DNA of 64,000 nt. Source: Mariniphaga sp041687255. GTDB taxonomy: Bacteria > Bacteroidota > Bacteroidia > Bacteroidales > Prolixibacteraceae. The position numbers were made by a program, and so were the translations under genes. Every line of letters starts with the position of its first letter. Positions within the stretch are counted from its first letter, which is position 1. This document shows positions 1 through 9,033 of the stretch, piece after piece. Below the pieces are notes generated by a model that did not search any database, was not told the DNA's origin, and saw nothing but the letters and a program-made list of their open reading frames with translations. The DNA lies in the NCBI GenBank assembly GCA_041687255.1, contig JAWLCL010000011.1, forward strand, positions 62,001 to 126,000, read 5' to 3'.

Positions 1-230
1 TTTTCGCAAACTATTCAAAAATTCTTACTGTTGAAGATGGTGTTGTAAAAGGAGGATTCGGAAGCGCAATACTCGAATATATGGCCGAAAAAGGTTTTTC
101 GGCACAGGTTAAACTGCTTGGAATCCCTGACCGGTTTATTGAACATGGTTCACTTGAAGAGTTGTATGAGATTTGTGGAATAAATAAGCAGGGAATTGTG
201 CGGGCTATTCGTGAAATGCTTGTTAAATAG
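1..230 (+). CDS. dxs: 1-deoxy-D-xylulose-5-phosphate synthase, C-terminal fragment
   Basis: Only the last 76 codons lie in the window (reading frame from base 3, stop at 228-230). The fragment is a transketolase C-terminal domain: it has the TVEDGVVKGGFGSAI segment, then VKLLGIPDRFIEHGS and a terminal helix ending in REMLVK, as in Dxs. Dxs condenses pyruvate and glyceraldehyde 3-phosphate, with thiamine diphosphate, to DXP, the first step of the MEP isoprenoid pathway. The catalytic TPP-binding part lies upstream and cannot be judged. The histidine kinase begins 55 bases downstream in the same direction. Confidence 0.9.
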   Translation, partial: FANYSKILTVEDGVVKGGFGSAILEYMAEKGFSAQVKLLGIPDRFIEHGSLEELYEICGINKQGIVRAIREMLVK

Positions 231-285
231 GATAATAATTGTATATTATTCCCGTTTTCAAGAAGAATATTTAAAATAGCTTGCC

Positions 286-1470
286 TTGGATATTTACCTG
301 AAAAGAAAACGTGGAAAAATACTGTTGCTTGTTATAGCAGTTCTTATTGGTGTTGCCTCTTTACTTTATACCAACTGGCTTACGGAAAAGATGTCGAACG
401 AGGAGCGTAAAAAGGTGGAGCTTTGGGCTGAGGCCACCAAGCGACTTGCAGAGGCAGGAATTCAAAACAGCAATGAAGCAAATGTAGAGCAGATAACAAC
501 AGCTTATTTTACGCTTATCCAGCTTATATTGGAACAGAACACCACCATTCCCGTAATAATTATTGAACCCGACGGCAGTTTTAACTACAGCGCCAATATC
601 AGCTACAGTGAAGGGCGGAGACAACATGTGCTGAATAAGGAACTTGAAAAAATGAAAAATCATGCTGAACCCATCCGCATCGATCTTTCTGAAAACGATT
701 ATTTGTTGCTGTATTACCGTGAGTCGAATCTTTTGCGAAACCTGCGCTATTACCCGTTTGTGCAACTGATAGTTATTATTGTGTTTATTGTTGCTGCCTA
801 TTCAGCCTTCAGTGCAACCCAGCGTGCAGAACAAAACCAGGTTTGGGTCGGCATGTCGAAAGAAACAGCCCATCAGCTCGGAACTCCCATCTCTTCACTT
901 ATGGCCTGGATAGAACTTCTGAAGTTGCAGGATATTGACCCTGAGTTGATAAAAGAATTTGAAAAGGATATCCACCGGCTGGAGAAAATAACTGAGCGTT
1001 TTTCAAAAATTGGCTCCAAACCTGAATTGGTGCCTTCAAATATCGCAGAGGTGCTTATTTCAACTGTAAGCTATCTGAAAACCCGTTCATCGGATAAGGT
1101 GAAGTTCAACCTTATTTTAGGAGAAGATAACCTGCCACTTATTCCTCTAAATGCCGCCCTGTTTTCGTGGGTGATAGAAAACTTGTGCAAAAATGCTATC
1201 GATGCCATGGACAATACCGGTAGTATTAACATTCTCCTGCAGGAAAAAGAAAATACCCTGACTATTGATGTATCCGATACAGGTAAAGGAGTTGCCAAAG
1301 CAAATTTTAAAACCATTTTTCAACCCGGTTACTCAACCAAAAAAAGGGGGTGGGGGTTAGGATTGTCTTTGGCCAAACGAATCATCGAAAATTACCATAA
1401 AGGGAAAATTTTTATTAAATGGTCGGAAATGGGGAAAGGAACCACCTTCCGTATTGTTTTAAATAAATAA
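286..1470 (+). CDS. Membrane sensor histidine kinase (orphan)
   Basis: Product of 394 residues starting at TTG; the first in-frame ATG (codon 36) would remove the first membrane helix, so the TTG is preferred. It shows a membrane helix (about 11-30), an extracytoplasmic stretch of about 120 residues without a recognisable domain, a second helix (about 155-175), then a HisKA-type region with the H-box around His196 (ETAHQLGTPIS). The HATPase domain has an N-box (NLCKNAIDAMD), G1 (DTGKGV) and G2 (GWGLGLSLAKRI). It should autophosphorylate on His196 in response to an unknown envelope signal. No response regulator lies beside it, so its partner is encoded elsewhere. Confidence 0.88.
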   Translation: MDIYLKRKRGKILLLVIAVLIGVASLLYTNWLTEKMSNEERKKVELWAEATKRLAEAGIQNSNEANVEQITTAYFTLIQLILEQNTTIPVIIIEPDGSFNYSANISYSEGRRQHVLNKELEKMKNHAEPIRIDLSENDYLLLYYRESNLLRNLRYYPFVQLIVIIVFIVAAYSAFSATQRAEQNQVWVGMSKETAHQLGTPISSLMAWIELLKLQDIDPELIKEFEKDIHRLEKITERFSKIGSKPELVPSNIAEVLISTVSYLKTRSSDKVKFNLILGEDNLPLIPLNAALFSWVIENLCKNAIDAMDNTGSINILLQEKENTLTIDVSDTGKGVAKANFKTIFQPGYSTKKRGWGLGLSLAKRIIENYHKGKIFIKWSEMGKGTTFRIVLNK

Positions 1471-1728
1471 CTGTAATCATTCTAAATTGGGAGCCAAAGT
1501 CATAGGTGTAAAATACATCTGAGCTATATGTCTACTCTAAATTTGTATCAATCTGCTCCTGATAGTTCTGCCTGCTGCCTAAAAAAACAGTATATTTGCT
1601 TCTTATAAATACCGACAAATTTGATTGAGGATAACTGGCAGACAGGAGATTGAAATTTGTCGTTGTTGCCATTTACTAATGACCGTGTAAATTTATCTGT
1701 TTTTTCAGGATAATAAATTGGAAGAAAT

Positions 1729-3243
1729 ATGCCATTGCTCAATTCAGTAATCAATTGGTTGAATTTAAAACGTAATTACCAGATACAGCTATACAGTGAA
1801 CATCCGGCGAACATACAGATGGAAACGCTGCATTATCTGCTGAGAAAGGCCCAGGATACCTGGTGGGGCAAAAAATATAAATTCAGTGAAATGCATTCAC
1901 TGGAAGCTTTTAAAAAAGCGTTGCCCCTGCAAACCTACGACGACATAAAACCTTTTGTCGACCGCCTGAGGGAAGGTGAACATGGTGTTTTGTGGCCCGG
2001 TGAAGTAAAATGGTTCGCTAAATCGTCAGGGACAACAAGCGATAAGAGTAAATTCATTCCTGTTACCAAAGATGCACTTGAAGATTGTCACCTGAAAGGG
2101 CCGAAGGATATATTTGCCATATACATAAAGAATTATCCCGATACGAAAGTACTGAAAGGCAAAACCCTTACTCTGGGAGGTAGTCACCGGATAAATAACT
2201 TCAGCAATAATTCATACTACGGTGACCTTTCGGCAATATTAATCGAGAATGTACCATTCTGGACCGATTTCATACGGATTCCTTCTGCAGAAATAGCCCT
2301 GATTCCGGAATTTGAGGAAAAAATCGAACAAATAATCAAGGTTTCACTCGATCAGAATGTCACATCGCTGGCTGGTGTGCCATCGTGGTACCTGGTATTG
2401 CTAAAACGGATTCTTGAAAAAACCGGTAAAAGCAATATACTGGAGGTTTGGCCCAACCTTGAAGTATTTACCCATGGAGGGGTGAATTTTGAACCTTACC
2501 GGGAACAATATAAGAAACTGATTCCTTCGGAAAGCATGCATTATATGGAAACCTATAATGCATCGGAAGGATTTTTTGCCATACAGGATGATCCTTCGCG
2601 TTCAGATATGTTGCTGATGCTCGATTATGGGGTGTATTATGAATTTATACCGATGGAGGAGTTCGGTAAGGATGACCCACAAGTGCTGTCGATTGAAAAT
2701 GTGGAGCTGAATAAAAATTATGCGCTTGTTATATCTACAAATGCAGGTTTGTGGCGCTATATTATAGGTGATACCATCATGTTTACAGGCAAGCAACCCT
2801 ACCGGCTGAAGATAACCGGGCGTACAAAGCATTTTATTAACGCATTTGGAGAGGAAGTTATCATCGACAATGCAGAAAATGCCTTGCAAAAAGCGTGTCA
2901 GGAAACCGGTGCAATTGTAAATGAATATACTGCAGGTCCGGTGTTTATGACCGATAAAAGCAAGGGTGCACATCAGTGGATCATTGAGTTTGAAAAAGCA
3001 CCGGCCGATGCTGAACGTTTTGCCTTAATTCTTGACCAAAGCCTGCAGGAACTGAACTCTGATTACGAGGCCAAACGGTACAAAAACCTCACCCTGGAGC
3101 AGTTGCACCTGGTAGTGGCTCCGTCGGGAACCTTTTATCAATGGATGAAGAACAGGGGCAAGATAGGAGGACAAAATAAAATCCCCCGCCTGTCAAACAA
3201 CAGAAAGTACCTCGAGGAGCTTCTCGAGCTAATTGAAAAGTAG
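1729..3243 (+). CDS. GH3 family acyl-adenylate/amide-forming protein
   Basis: Product of 504 residues, full length for a bacterial GH3 protein. It carries the phosphate-binding loop SSGTTSDKSKFIPV (about 102-115), the METYNASEGFFAIQD segment around residue 275, and the C-terminal ATP-contacting stretch LWRYIIGDT followed by ITGRTKHFINAFGEEV. Plant GH3 enzymes adenylate auxin or jasmonate and couple them to amino acids. Bacterial members share the fold, but their acid and amine substrates are generally unknown, so only a carboxylate-adenylating acyltransferase is inferred. The deoxynucleoside kinase starts 38 bases downstream and may be cotranscribed. Confidence 0.88.
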   Translation: MPLLNSVINWLNLKRNYQIQLYSEHPANIQMETLHYLLRKAQDTWWGKKYKFSEMHSLEAFKKALPLQTYDDIKPFVDRLREGEHGVLWPGEVKWFAKSSGTTSDKSKFIPVTKDALEDCHLKGPKDIFAIYIKNYPDTKVLKGKTLTLGGSHRINNFSNNSYYGDLSAILIENVPFWTDFIRIPSAEIALIPEFEEKIEQIIKVSLDQNVTSLAGVPSWYLVLLKRILEKTGKSNILEVWPNLEVFTHGGVNFEPYREQYKKLIPSESMHYMETYNASEGFFAIQDDPSRSDMLLMLDYGVYYEFIPMEEFGKDDPQVLSIENVELNKNYALVISTNAGLWRYIIGDTIMFTGKQPYRLKITGRTKHFINAFGEEVIIDNAENALQKACQETGAIVNEYTAGPVFMTDKSKGAHQWIIEFEKAPADAERFALILDQSLQELNSDYEAKRYKNLTLEQLHLVVAPSGTFYQWMKNRGKIGGQNKIPRLSNNRKYLEELLELIEK

Positions 3244-3281
3244 TTTTATTTTATTAATTTCGAACTTTTATCAACAAAACC

Positions 3282-3896
3282 ATGCATATTGCTATCGCAG
3301 GAAACATAGGGGCAGGAAAAACCACCCTTACCGGATTATTGGCCAAACATTACAAGTGGATGCCGCATTACGAGGATGTGGACGAAAATCTTTATCTGAA
3401 TGATTTTTATAATGACATGCAGCGCTGGGCATTCAACCTGCAGATTTATTTCCTGAATTCACGTTTTAAACAGATTATTGACATCCGGAAATCGGGAAAA
3501 ACAGTTATACAAGACCGTACTATCTATGAAGATGCAGAAATTTTTGCCCCCAACCTTCACAGTATGGGGTTAATGAGTACGCGCGATTTCAAAAACTATA
3601 AATCGTTGTTCGATTTAATGGTCAGCCTGGTTCAGCCCCCCGACCTGCTTATTTATCTTAGGGCTACAGTACCTACTCTGGTTAATCAGATTCAAAAACG
3701 AGGCCGTGATTATGAGAATTCAATCCGTATCGATTACCTTAAGCAGCTGAACGAACGGTATGAAAACTGGATTTCAGGCTACAAAATGGGAAAACTGCTG
3801 GTTATCAGTGTCGACAATCTCGATTTTACCACTAATCCGGAAGATTTAAGTTCAATTATCGATAAAATAGATGCACAGATTCACGGATTGTTTTAA
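3282..3896 (+). CDS. Deoxynucleoside kinase (dAK/dGK type)
   Basis: Product of 204 residues that phosphorylates deoxynucleosides in nucleotide salvage. It has the P-loop GNIGAGKTT at residues 7-15, the catalytic Asp-Arg pair in QDRTIYEDAEIFA, and the lid motif RGRDYENSIRIDYL, all typical of the dNK family. The length fits bacterial members (about 200-220). Which base is preferred cannot be read from the sequence. Its last four bases overlap the end of the convergent sugar/nucleoside kinase gene. Confidence 0.88.
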   Translation: MHIAIAGNIGAGKTTLTGLLAKHYKWMPHYEDVDENLYLNDFYNDMQRWAFNLQIYFLNSRFKQIIDIRKSGKTVIQDRTIYEDAEIFAPNLHSMGLMSTRDFKNYKSLFDLMVSLVQPPDLLIYLRATVPTLVNQIQKRGRDYENSIRIDYLKQLNERYENWISGYKMGKLLVISVDNLDFTTNPEDLSSIIDKIDAQIHGLF

Positions 3897-4888
3897 TCGG
3901 TGCTGTTAATTGTTTTTAAGAGGCCGGGCCAGAATGCCTCAGGAATTTTGGCACCCATAACCTCTACAACTTTACCGGAAATAAGCGCGGCAATGTTACC
4001 GCATTTCTTAAGATCATAGCCTTTTGCCAGTCCGTATAAAAATCCGGCAGCATAAGTGTCACCGGCTCCTGTTGTATCGACGGCATCAGACGGAACAATT
4101 CCAATTTTTACCTTTTCTGCGCCTCGCTGAATAATAGAGCCTTTTTTACCTGTTTTTACCACTGCAATTTCGCACATCGAAGCTATTTCTGTAAGTGCTT
4201 CCTCCGGCTCTTTGCCGGTAAATGAGAATGCCTCTTCCTCGTTTGCAAATACAATATCCACCTTTTCCTTCACCAATTGCTTCAGAAATTCAAGATGCGC
4301 TTCAACTACATTGTAACTCGACAAATCGAGGGCAACCTTCAGGTCCTGCTCACGCGCCAAATCTATGGCCCTTTCAATCAGTTTGTGATCCTGTACAAGG
4401 TAACCTTCAATAAAAAGAACTGAATACCCTTCGAACATCTGTTTCGAAAGCTCTTTTGGCTTCAAATCGGCAGCTGCCCCCAAATGGGTGGCCATTGTTC
4501 GCTCTGAATCGGTGCTTACAAGTGCCATTACACGGCCGGTATCCTTTTTACTTAGAAGGAGATGTGTTTGAATATTCTTAAGTTTGAATTCTTCCAGAAA
4601 TCCCTTTCCAAGCACATCATCACCTATTTTACCTATGTATCCGCAGGGAATGCCCAGCATCGAAAGCGCATGTATGGTGTTGGCAGCCGAACCTCCCGTA
4701 GTTATCTCCCGTTCGTTGTTTGCAGTAGCTTCAAATATCTTTTGTGAAAGTTTTTCATCCACAAGAGTCATGCTCCCGCGTTTTAACCCAAACTGTGAGA
4801 GCAGCGAGTCATCTTTTAAAACGTTTATTACATCTACCAGCGCATTGCCAATGCCCAAAACTGCCTGCTCGCGATTATCCACTTTCAT
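3893..4888 (-). CDS. PfkB family carbohydrate/adenosine kinase
   Basis: Product of 331 residues of the ribokinase fold. It shows the N-terminal GGSAANTIHALSMLG signature (about 61-75) and the C-terminal signature with the catalytic base, DTTGAGDTYAAGFLYGL (around 272-288). Bacteroidota proteins of this length and pattern are usually annotated as adenosine kinase or sugar kinase; the phosphoryl acceptor is not certain here. Together with the convergent deoxynucleoside kinase it may indicate nucleoside salvage. The region upstream (4889-5175) is very AT rich and must hold its promoter. Confidence 0.85.
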   Translation of the reverse strand: MKVDNREQAVLGIGNALVDVINVLKDDSLLSQFGLKRGSMTLVDEKLSQKIFEATANNEREITTGGSAANTIHALSMLGIPCGYIGKIGDDVLGKGFLEEFKLKNIQTHLLLSKKDTGRVMALVSTDSERTMATHLGAAADLKPKELSKQMFEGYSVLFIEGYLVQDHKLIERAIDLAREQDLKVALDLSSYNVVEAHLEFLKQLVKEKVDIVFANEEEAFSFTGKEPEEALTEIASMCEIAVVKTGKKGSIIQRGAEKVKIGIVPSDAVDTTGAGDTYAAGFLYGLAKGYDLKKCGNIAALISGKVVEVMGAKIPEAFWPGLLKTINSTD

Positions 4889-5175
4889 ATGCTTTTGTAT
4901 ATATATTAAACTGAATCAGTAACTTTCTTTCTTTAAATCTAAATTATTATAAAACAATAATAATTATATAATTAAATGAACTGCATCGGTTTTGAATTTA
5001 CATGCATATCATTTAAAATGCAAAACTAACTCAGATGCATGGAATGAGAGTGCCTTTTTTAGTAAATTTTGACTAAATGCTCATTTTTTAAACCTTTTAG
5101 TATGAAAAATCGTTGTTTTTTTACTAAATTACCTTGGGTTATCAAAAAAAATCAAAAAAAATCGAATACACCGTG

Positions 5176-5955
5176 ATGAATTTAATCAAGTACCTTAAGG
5201 AACTGGAATATATGAAGTATTATATCCTGGTATCCATCTTTTCAGTTATGATTTCTTATTCCCTGTATTATTATCTTGAAGCAGCTGTTGTTGAGGCGCT
5301 GACTGATGAAGATAAGTTTTTCGAATGGATGACAGTGTTATTTTTTCTGGCATCCGCCTTCATAGGTCTTCACCTTTTCAGGCGTACTAAGAATATCTAT
5401 TTCCTGCTATTCTTTGTTTTCTTTTTCTTTGCCGCCGGTGAAGAAATATCCTGGGGACAGCGTCTTCTGGGTTTTGAAACACCTGAAGCCATTAAGGAAA
5501 AAAATGTGCAGCAGGAGTTCACACTTCATAACATGGAACTGTTTAATCAAATGAATTTGAACGGAGAAGCAAAAAGCGGACTGAGCCGGTTTCTTGAAAT
5601 GAATTTTCTTTTCAGGATTGGCACGCTTGCATACGGTATTTTACTGCCAATACTCGTGTTTCATAACCGTTACATTAAAAGTTTTACCAATTGGTTGAAA
5701 ATTCCTGTTCCACCCGTTTCTGTTGGTGTTTTCTTCTTCCTGAACTGGATTACCTACAGAACAATTTATTCTTCAATGGATGTCTATAAGTCGGGGGGAA
5801 GTGAAATTTTTGAATGCATTGGTGCATTAGTTTTGTTTCTGATCTGCCTGTTTTTCTTATTGGAAAGGAAAAAGCTTGATTATATAGGAGCCGATATAAA
5901 AGAAGGTTTTGAAAACTATCCCTACCGGGAAAAAGTGCCCGATCTTCAAAGGTAG
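5176..5955 (+). CDS. Polytopic membrane protein with GEEISWGQR motif
   Basis: The function is not recognised. ATG at 5176 gives 259 residues; an upstream TTG at 5134 would add only a lysine-rich stretch. About six hydrophobic segments are visible (for example YYILVSIFSVMISYSLYYY and YFLLFFVFFFFAAGEE). The conserved-looking part is AAGEEISWGQRLLGFETPE just after the third helix, followed by a soluble loop containing LHNMELFNQ. Acidic pairs next to a membrane helix recall membrane-embedded metalloenzymes, but no family can be assigned. I recall this motif in unnamed membrane proteins of several phyla. It stands alone between AT-rich regions. Confidence 0.72.
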   Translation: MNLIKYLKELEYMKYYILVSIFSVMISYSLYYYLEAAVVEALTDEDKFFEWMTVLFFLASAFIGLHLFRRTKNIYFLLFFVFFFFAAGEEISWGQRLLGFETPEAIKEKNVQQEFTLHNMELFNQMNLNGEAKSGLSRFLEMNFLFRIGTLAYGILLPILVFHNRYIKSFTNWLKIPVPPVSVGVFFFLNWITYRTIYSSMDVYKSGGSEIFECIGALVLFLICLFFLLERKKLDYIGADIKEGFENYPYREKVPDLQR

Positions 5956-7293
5956 CTGTTTCCTCATTCAGCAAGAGTATTTTCCATTTAAAAGAAGATG
6001 TCTCTTATTAATTTTCAAACGTGCAATGTAACCAATATATGTGCGTCATATGTCCATTACATGATGGTCCCTGTTGGTTGCATACTTGCCTTTATCTTAT
6101 TCCGTATTGTTAATTTGTAATTGCACTGGTCTCCTGTTTTAGTACAAATTATTCTTTCTTTTTAACTTTTTGCAGTACTTCCGGAATCTGACTGAAAAGG
6201 CATTTAAACTGTTGTGAAACTGGCAACATATTAATGACTGTCTGCTTGATTTTCTTGTGTTAAACTATCATATAGCAATACCCTCAACCCGCTAATTACC
6301 AAATCTTTCATCACATGCAAAGGAGACAGGGATTCCATCCTTGCCTGGTCCAGGTGAAATGCATTGGTTCAAAGGCAGAGTTTCAAATGGAAACAAGGAT
6401 AAAATCCCTAATCTCCTGAACTTTGAACCCGAAACCTGGAACTGGGAATTCTATACTGTTATTCCTCATGCAATATTGCCCGGCAATTAAAAGGACTGTT
6501 AAATACTATGCTGACAAACCACTGCAGTGGCATAAGGAAAATAGCGGCAGAGGTTTTTGATTTGTCCGATTAAACATATAAACCGAAGAGCAATTATCCC
6601 GCGGCTTTTTTAGTTTATACACTTCGTGCATATGTTAATGCAATATTTGATGTCCTGAGATATGAAGTTCTTAATTACGTGATGTCTGACAGTAGTTAAA
6701 CTCAATATAAACTTAATATTATCTCAATATTAATTCAACATAAATTCGTAAATAATTGAATTTACATTGAGTTTATATTGAATTTACATTGAGTTTAATT
6801 AGGAGAAGATAAGGCCCAGGTATTGAATATGTAAGAAAATCTATCTGTGAATCTTCCGGAGTACAAACTGTATCCGTTATCTGCTTTCGTTTTCACAATT
6901 CGGTAGATACTCATTCATTCAATAGAAACTATAGTTGGAGAACTTTGGTATCAATTCCCGCAAAAGGTTTGGCTTCCCTAAAAAAAGAAAATTTGAATTT
7001 TTTTAAGATTTTCCGGCCTGTACAGGAGAATAAGCTTAAGGATATGGCAGAAAACTGTTTAAAATGCTTACACTGTTAATAAATTCAACATATGCTGTAA
7101 GTTATTAAAAATAAATGATATAGGCAGCAAATTAATACGCACTGTTTAAAAATTCAACAAAGGGCTCTGTTTAAAATTATCGCACATTGCTTTGTAATTT
7201 ACTGTAGTACAATGGATTACAGCTTGTAAATTTATTGGCATCCAATTTGGATTATTAGAGTGGTAGTGAATTAAATAACTAAAAATCAACTTA
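5956..7293. other. Long gene-free region (1.3 kb)
   Basis: No convincing gene on either strand. It contains a phased inverted array (6696-6798) and three direct copies of CTGTTTAAAA (7055, 7142, 7167) before the redox operon. Two stop-free windows also lie here, 6296-6490 (64 codons, reads like protein: PETWNWEFYTVIPHAILPGN) and 6813-7079 (88 codons). Neither has a start codon at its head, so they could be remnants of decayed genes or chance openings. Confidence 0.6.
6696..6798. repeat. 11-bp phased inverted array, copy 1
   Basis: Five consecutive 11-bp units in one orientation (6696-6750; first unit TTAAACTCAAT), a 4-bp centre, then four units in the opposite orientation (6755-6798): ATTGAATTTAC, ATTGAGTTTAT, ATTGAATTTAC, ATTGAGTTTAA. 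The outermost units are exact reverse complements. The right flank TTAGGAGAAGATAA resembles that of the copy at 62977. The transcript could fold into a long AU-rich hairpin, and in DNA the units recur about once per helical turn. Confidence 0.85.
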
Positions 7294-9000
7294 ATGCAAA
7301 ATTTAAGGCAATCAATTAAAAGAATAAAAATGAAAACGTATTTAGCTTTAATTTTAATGGGGTCGTTTTTTCTTTTCAGTACGGTTGTGTACTCAGCTAA
7401 AGAAAATAATGATCAAGCAGGCGGACAGGCAACTGGCAGTAAAATATCAGTTATAAGTTCACCTGATCTGGAAAATCTTATCACAGAATGGATTTCTGCC
7501 TATCGGGAAAGTAAATCAGACCAGATAATATCGGTCAGTTTTGAAGCAGATGAAATTGCTGAAGGAAGTATTTATTTCTTTTCCAGCGATAATCCTGTTT
7601 CCGGAAGTGAAGGTCAGACAGATAAAATAATTGTTGGGCACGAAATTATTGTCCCGGTTATGAATGCAAAAAACCCTTTGCGTGAGAAGCTTAGCAAAGA
7701 GGGCATGACTTCAGGAGATTTCTCACAATTAATATCAGCAAATGCAGAACAGGAGTTGCTAAATGAAGATTTACGAAATGTTCCTCTGCGGGTTTATGTC
7801 ACCGATTGTGAATTATTGTCTTCAAAACTGGCTGCATTCTGCGGAATAAGCAAATCGTCGCTTGGAGCTGAAAAAGTAAGTTCTGCTGAAGAGCTTTTAT
7901 CCGCTATTCGCAAGGATGAATATGCCGTGGGTTTTTGCCGGCTGAGCGATGTATTGAATCAGGGTGAAAATGAATTTGCCGAGGGTATTTATATCGTACC
8001 AATTGATAAGAACCAAAACGGGCAGATTGACAGGTTTGAAAACATTTATGCTTCACCTGCCGATTTAACCCGCGGAGCCTGGATAGGCAAATATCCGAGG
8101 AAGCTGTGCAGTGAAGTATTTGCTGCTTCAACCTCCCTGCCAATGGATGAGGCTTCAAATGAATTCCTGGAATGGGTGATTGATGATGGGCAGGAAACGT
8201 TAGCCACAATGGGATTTAGTAGTTTATCGACACGGGAGAAGACTGCCGGTATGCTTGCACTTAGACCTGCAATGACATCGGATTTTACTCCGCCGGCATC
8301 CGGAATTCCAACAATCTGGATAACTGTTGTTGCTGCTTTGGCTTTTCTCTTGCTGGCGTATGTTGTAGTAAGAGCAGGTAAAAAGCGGAAATCGGGCATT
8401 CAGAGCGAAGATATAGTTATTACATCAGCGCTTAATGTAAATTCAATTATGGCCCCTGCAGGGTTGTTTTATGATAAAACACATACCTGGGCCTTTATGG
8501 AACAAGATGGACATGTAAAGGTTGGTATCGATGACTTTCTGCCACATGTTACGGGAATGCTTTCGCAGATAAAAATGAAAGCCCCGGGAGAGAAAATCAG
8601 GAAAGGAGAAAAAATTTTAACCATCATCCGTGAAGGAAAACATCTTGATATTTATTCTCCGGTGACAGGATATATAAAAGCGCAGAACGATTCACTGATA
8701 AATAATCCTTCGCAATTAAATACAGATCCGTATTCATCGGGATGGGTTTACCGGGTTGAGCCGTCGAACTGGCTGAGGGAAATGAAATTTATGTTCATGG
8801 CCGATACATTTAAAGACTGGCTTGAGGACGAGTTTGTGCGGCTTAAAGATTTCCTGGCATTCTCGGCAAATTCAAATGCCGTTGTATACAATCATGTTGT
8901 ATTACAGGATGGCGGTGAGCTTACTAACAACGTTCTGGCAGATCTCGAACCCACAATTTGGGAAGATTTCCAGACACAATTTATAGATGCATCGAAATAA
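7294..9000 (+). CDS. Membrane protein: phosphate-binding-like domain plus GcvH-like domain
   Basis: Product of 568 residues and first gene of a redox operon. It has an N-terminal signal sequence (an alternative ATG at 7330 gives a tidier one), then a type 2 periplasmic binding fold like PstS (about 48-320; SSPDLENLITEWI, VGHEIIVPVMNAKNPL, late DDGQETLATMGF). A membrane helix follows (about 340-362), then RAGKKRKSG, which puts the rest inside the cell. Residues about 396-490 match glycine cleavage H protein (HTWAFMEQDGHVKVG, DIYSPVTG, DPYSSGWVY), and about 80 further residues are shared with the protein at 11160. At the lipoyl-lysine position the sequence has Gly, with a Lys one residue later (REGKHLDIYSP). 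Automatic labels such as PstS or GcvH would mislead; a structural or redox-coupling role is inferred. Confidence 0.8.
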   Translation: MQNLRQSIKRIKMKTYLALILMGSFFLFSTVVYSAKENNDQAGGQATGSKISVISSPDLENLITEWISAYRESKSDQIISVSFEADEIAEGSIYFFSSDNPVSGSEGQTDKIIVGHEIIVPVMNAKNPLREKLSKEGMTSGDFSQLISANAEQELLNEDLRNVPLRVYVTDCELLSSKLAAFCGISKSSLGAEKVSSAEELLSAIRKDEYAVGFCRLSDVLNQGENEFAEGIYIVPIDKNQNGQIDRFENIYASPADLTRGAWIGKYPRKLCSEVFAASTSLPMDEASNEFLEWVIDDGQETLATMGFSSLSTREKTAGMLALRPAMTSDFTPPASGIPTIWITVVAALAFLLLAYVVVRAGKKRKSGIQSEDIVITSALNVNSIMAPAGLFYDKTHTWAFMEQDGHVKVGIDDFLPHVTGMLSQIKMKAPGEKIRKGEKILTIIREGKHLDIYSPVTGYIKAQNDSLINNPSQLNTDPYSSGWVYRVEPSNWLREMKFMFMADTFKDWLEDEFVRLKDFLAFSANSNAVVYNHVVLQDGGELTNNVLADLEPTIWEDFQTQFIDASK

Positions 9001-9033
9001 CTATTAATCCATATAAAATTAACAGAATAAGTT

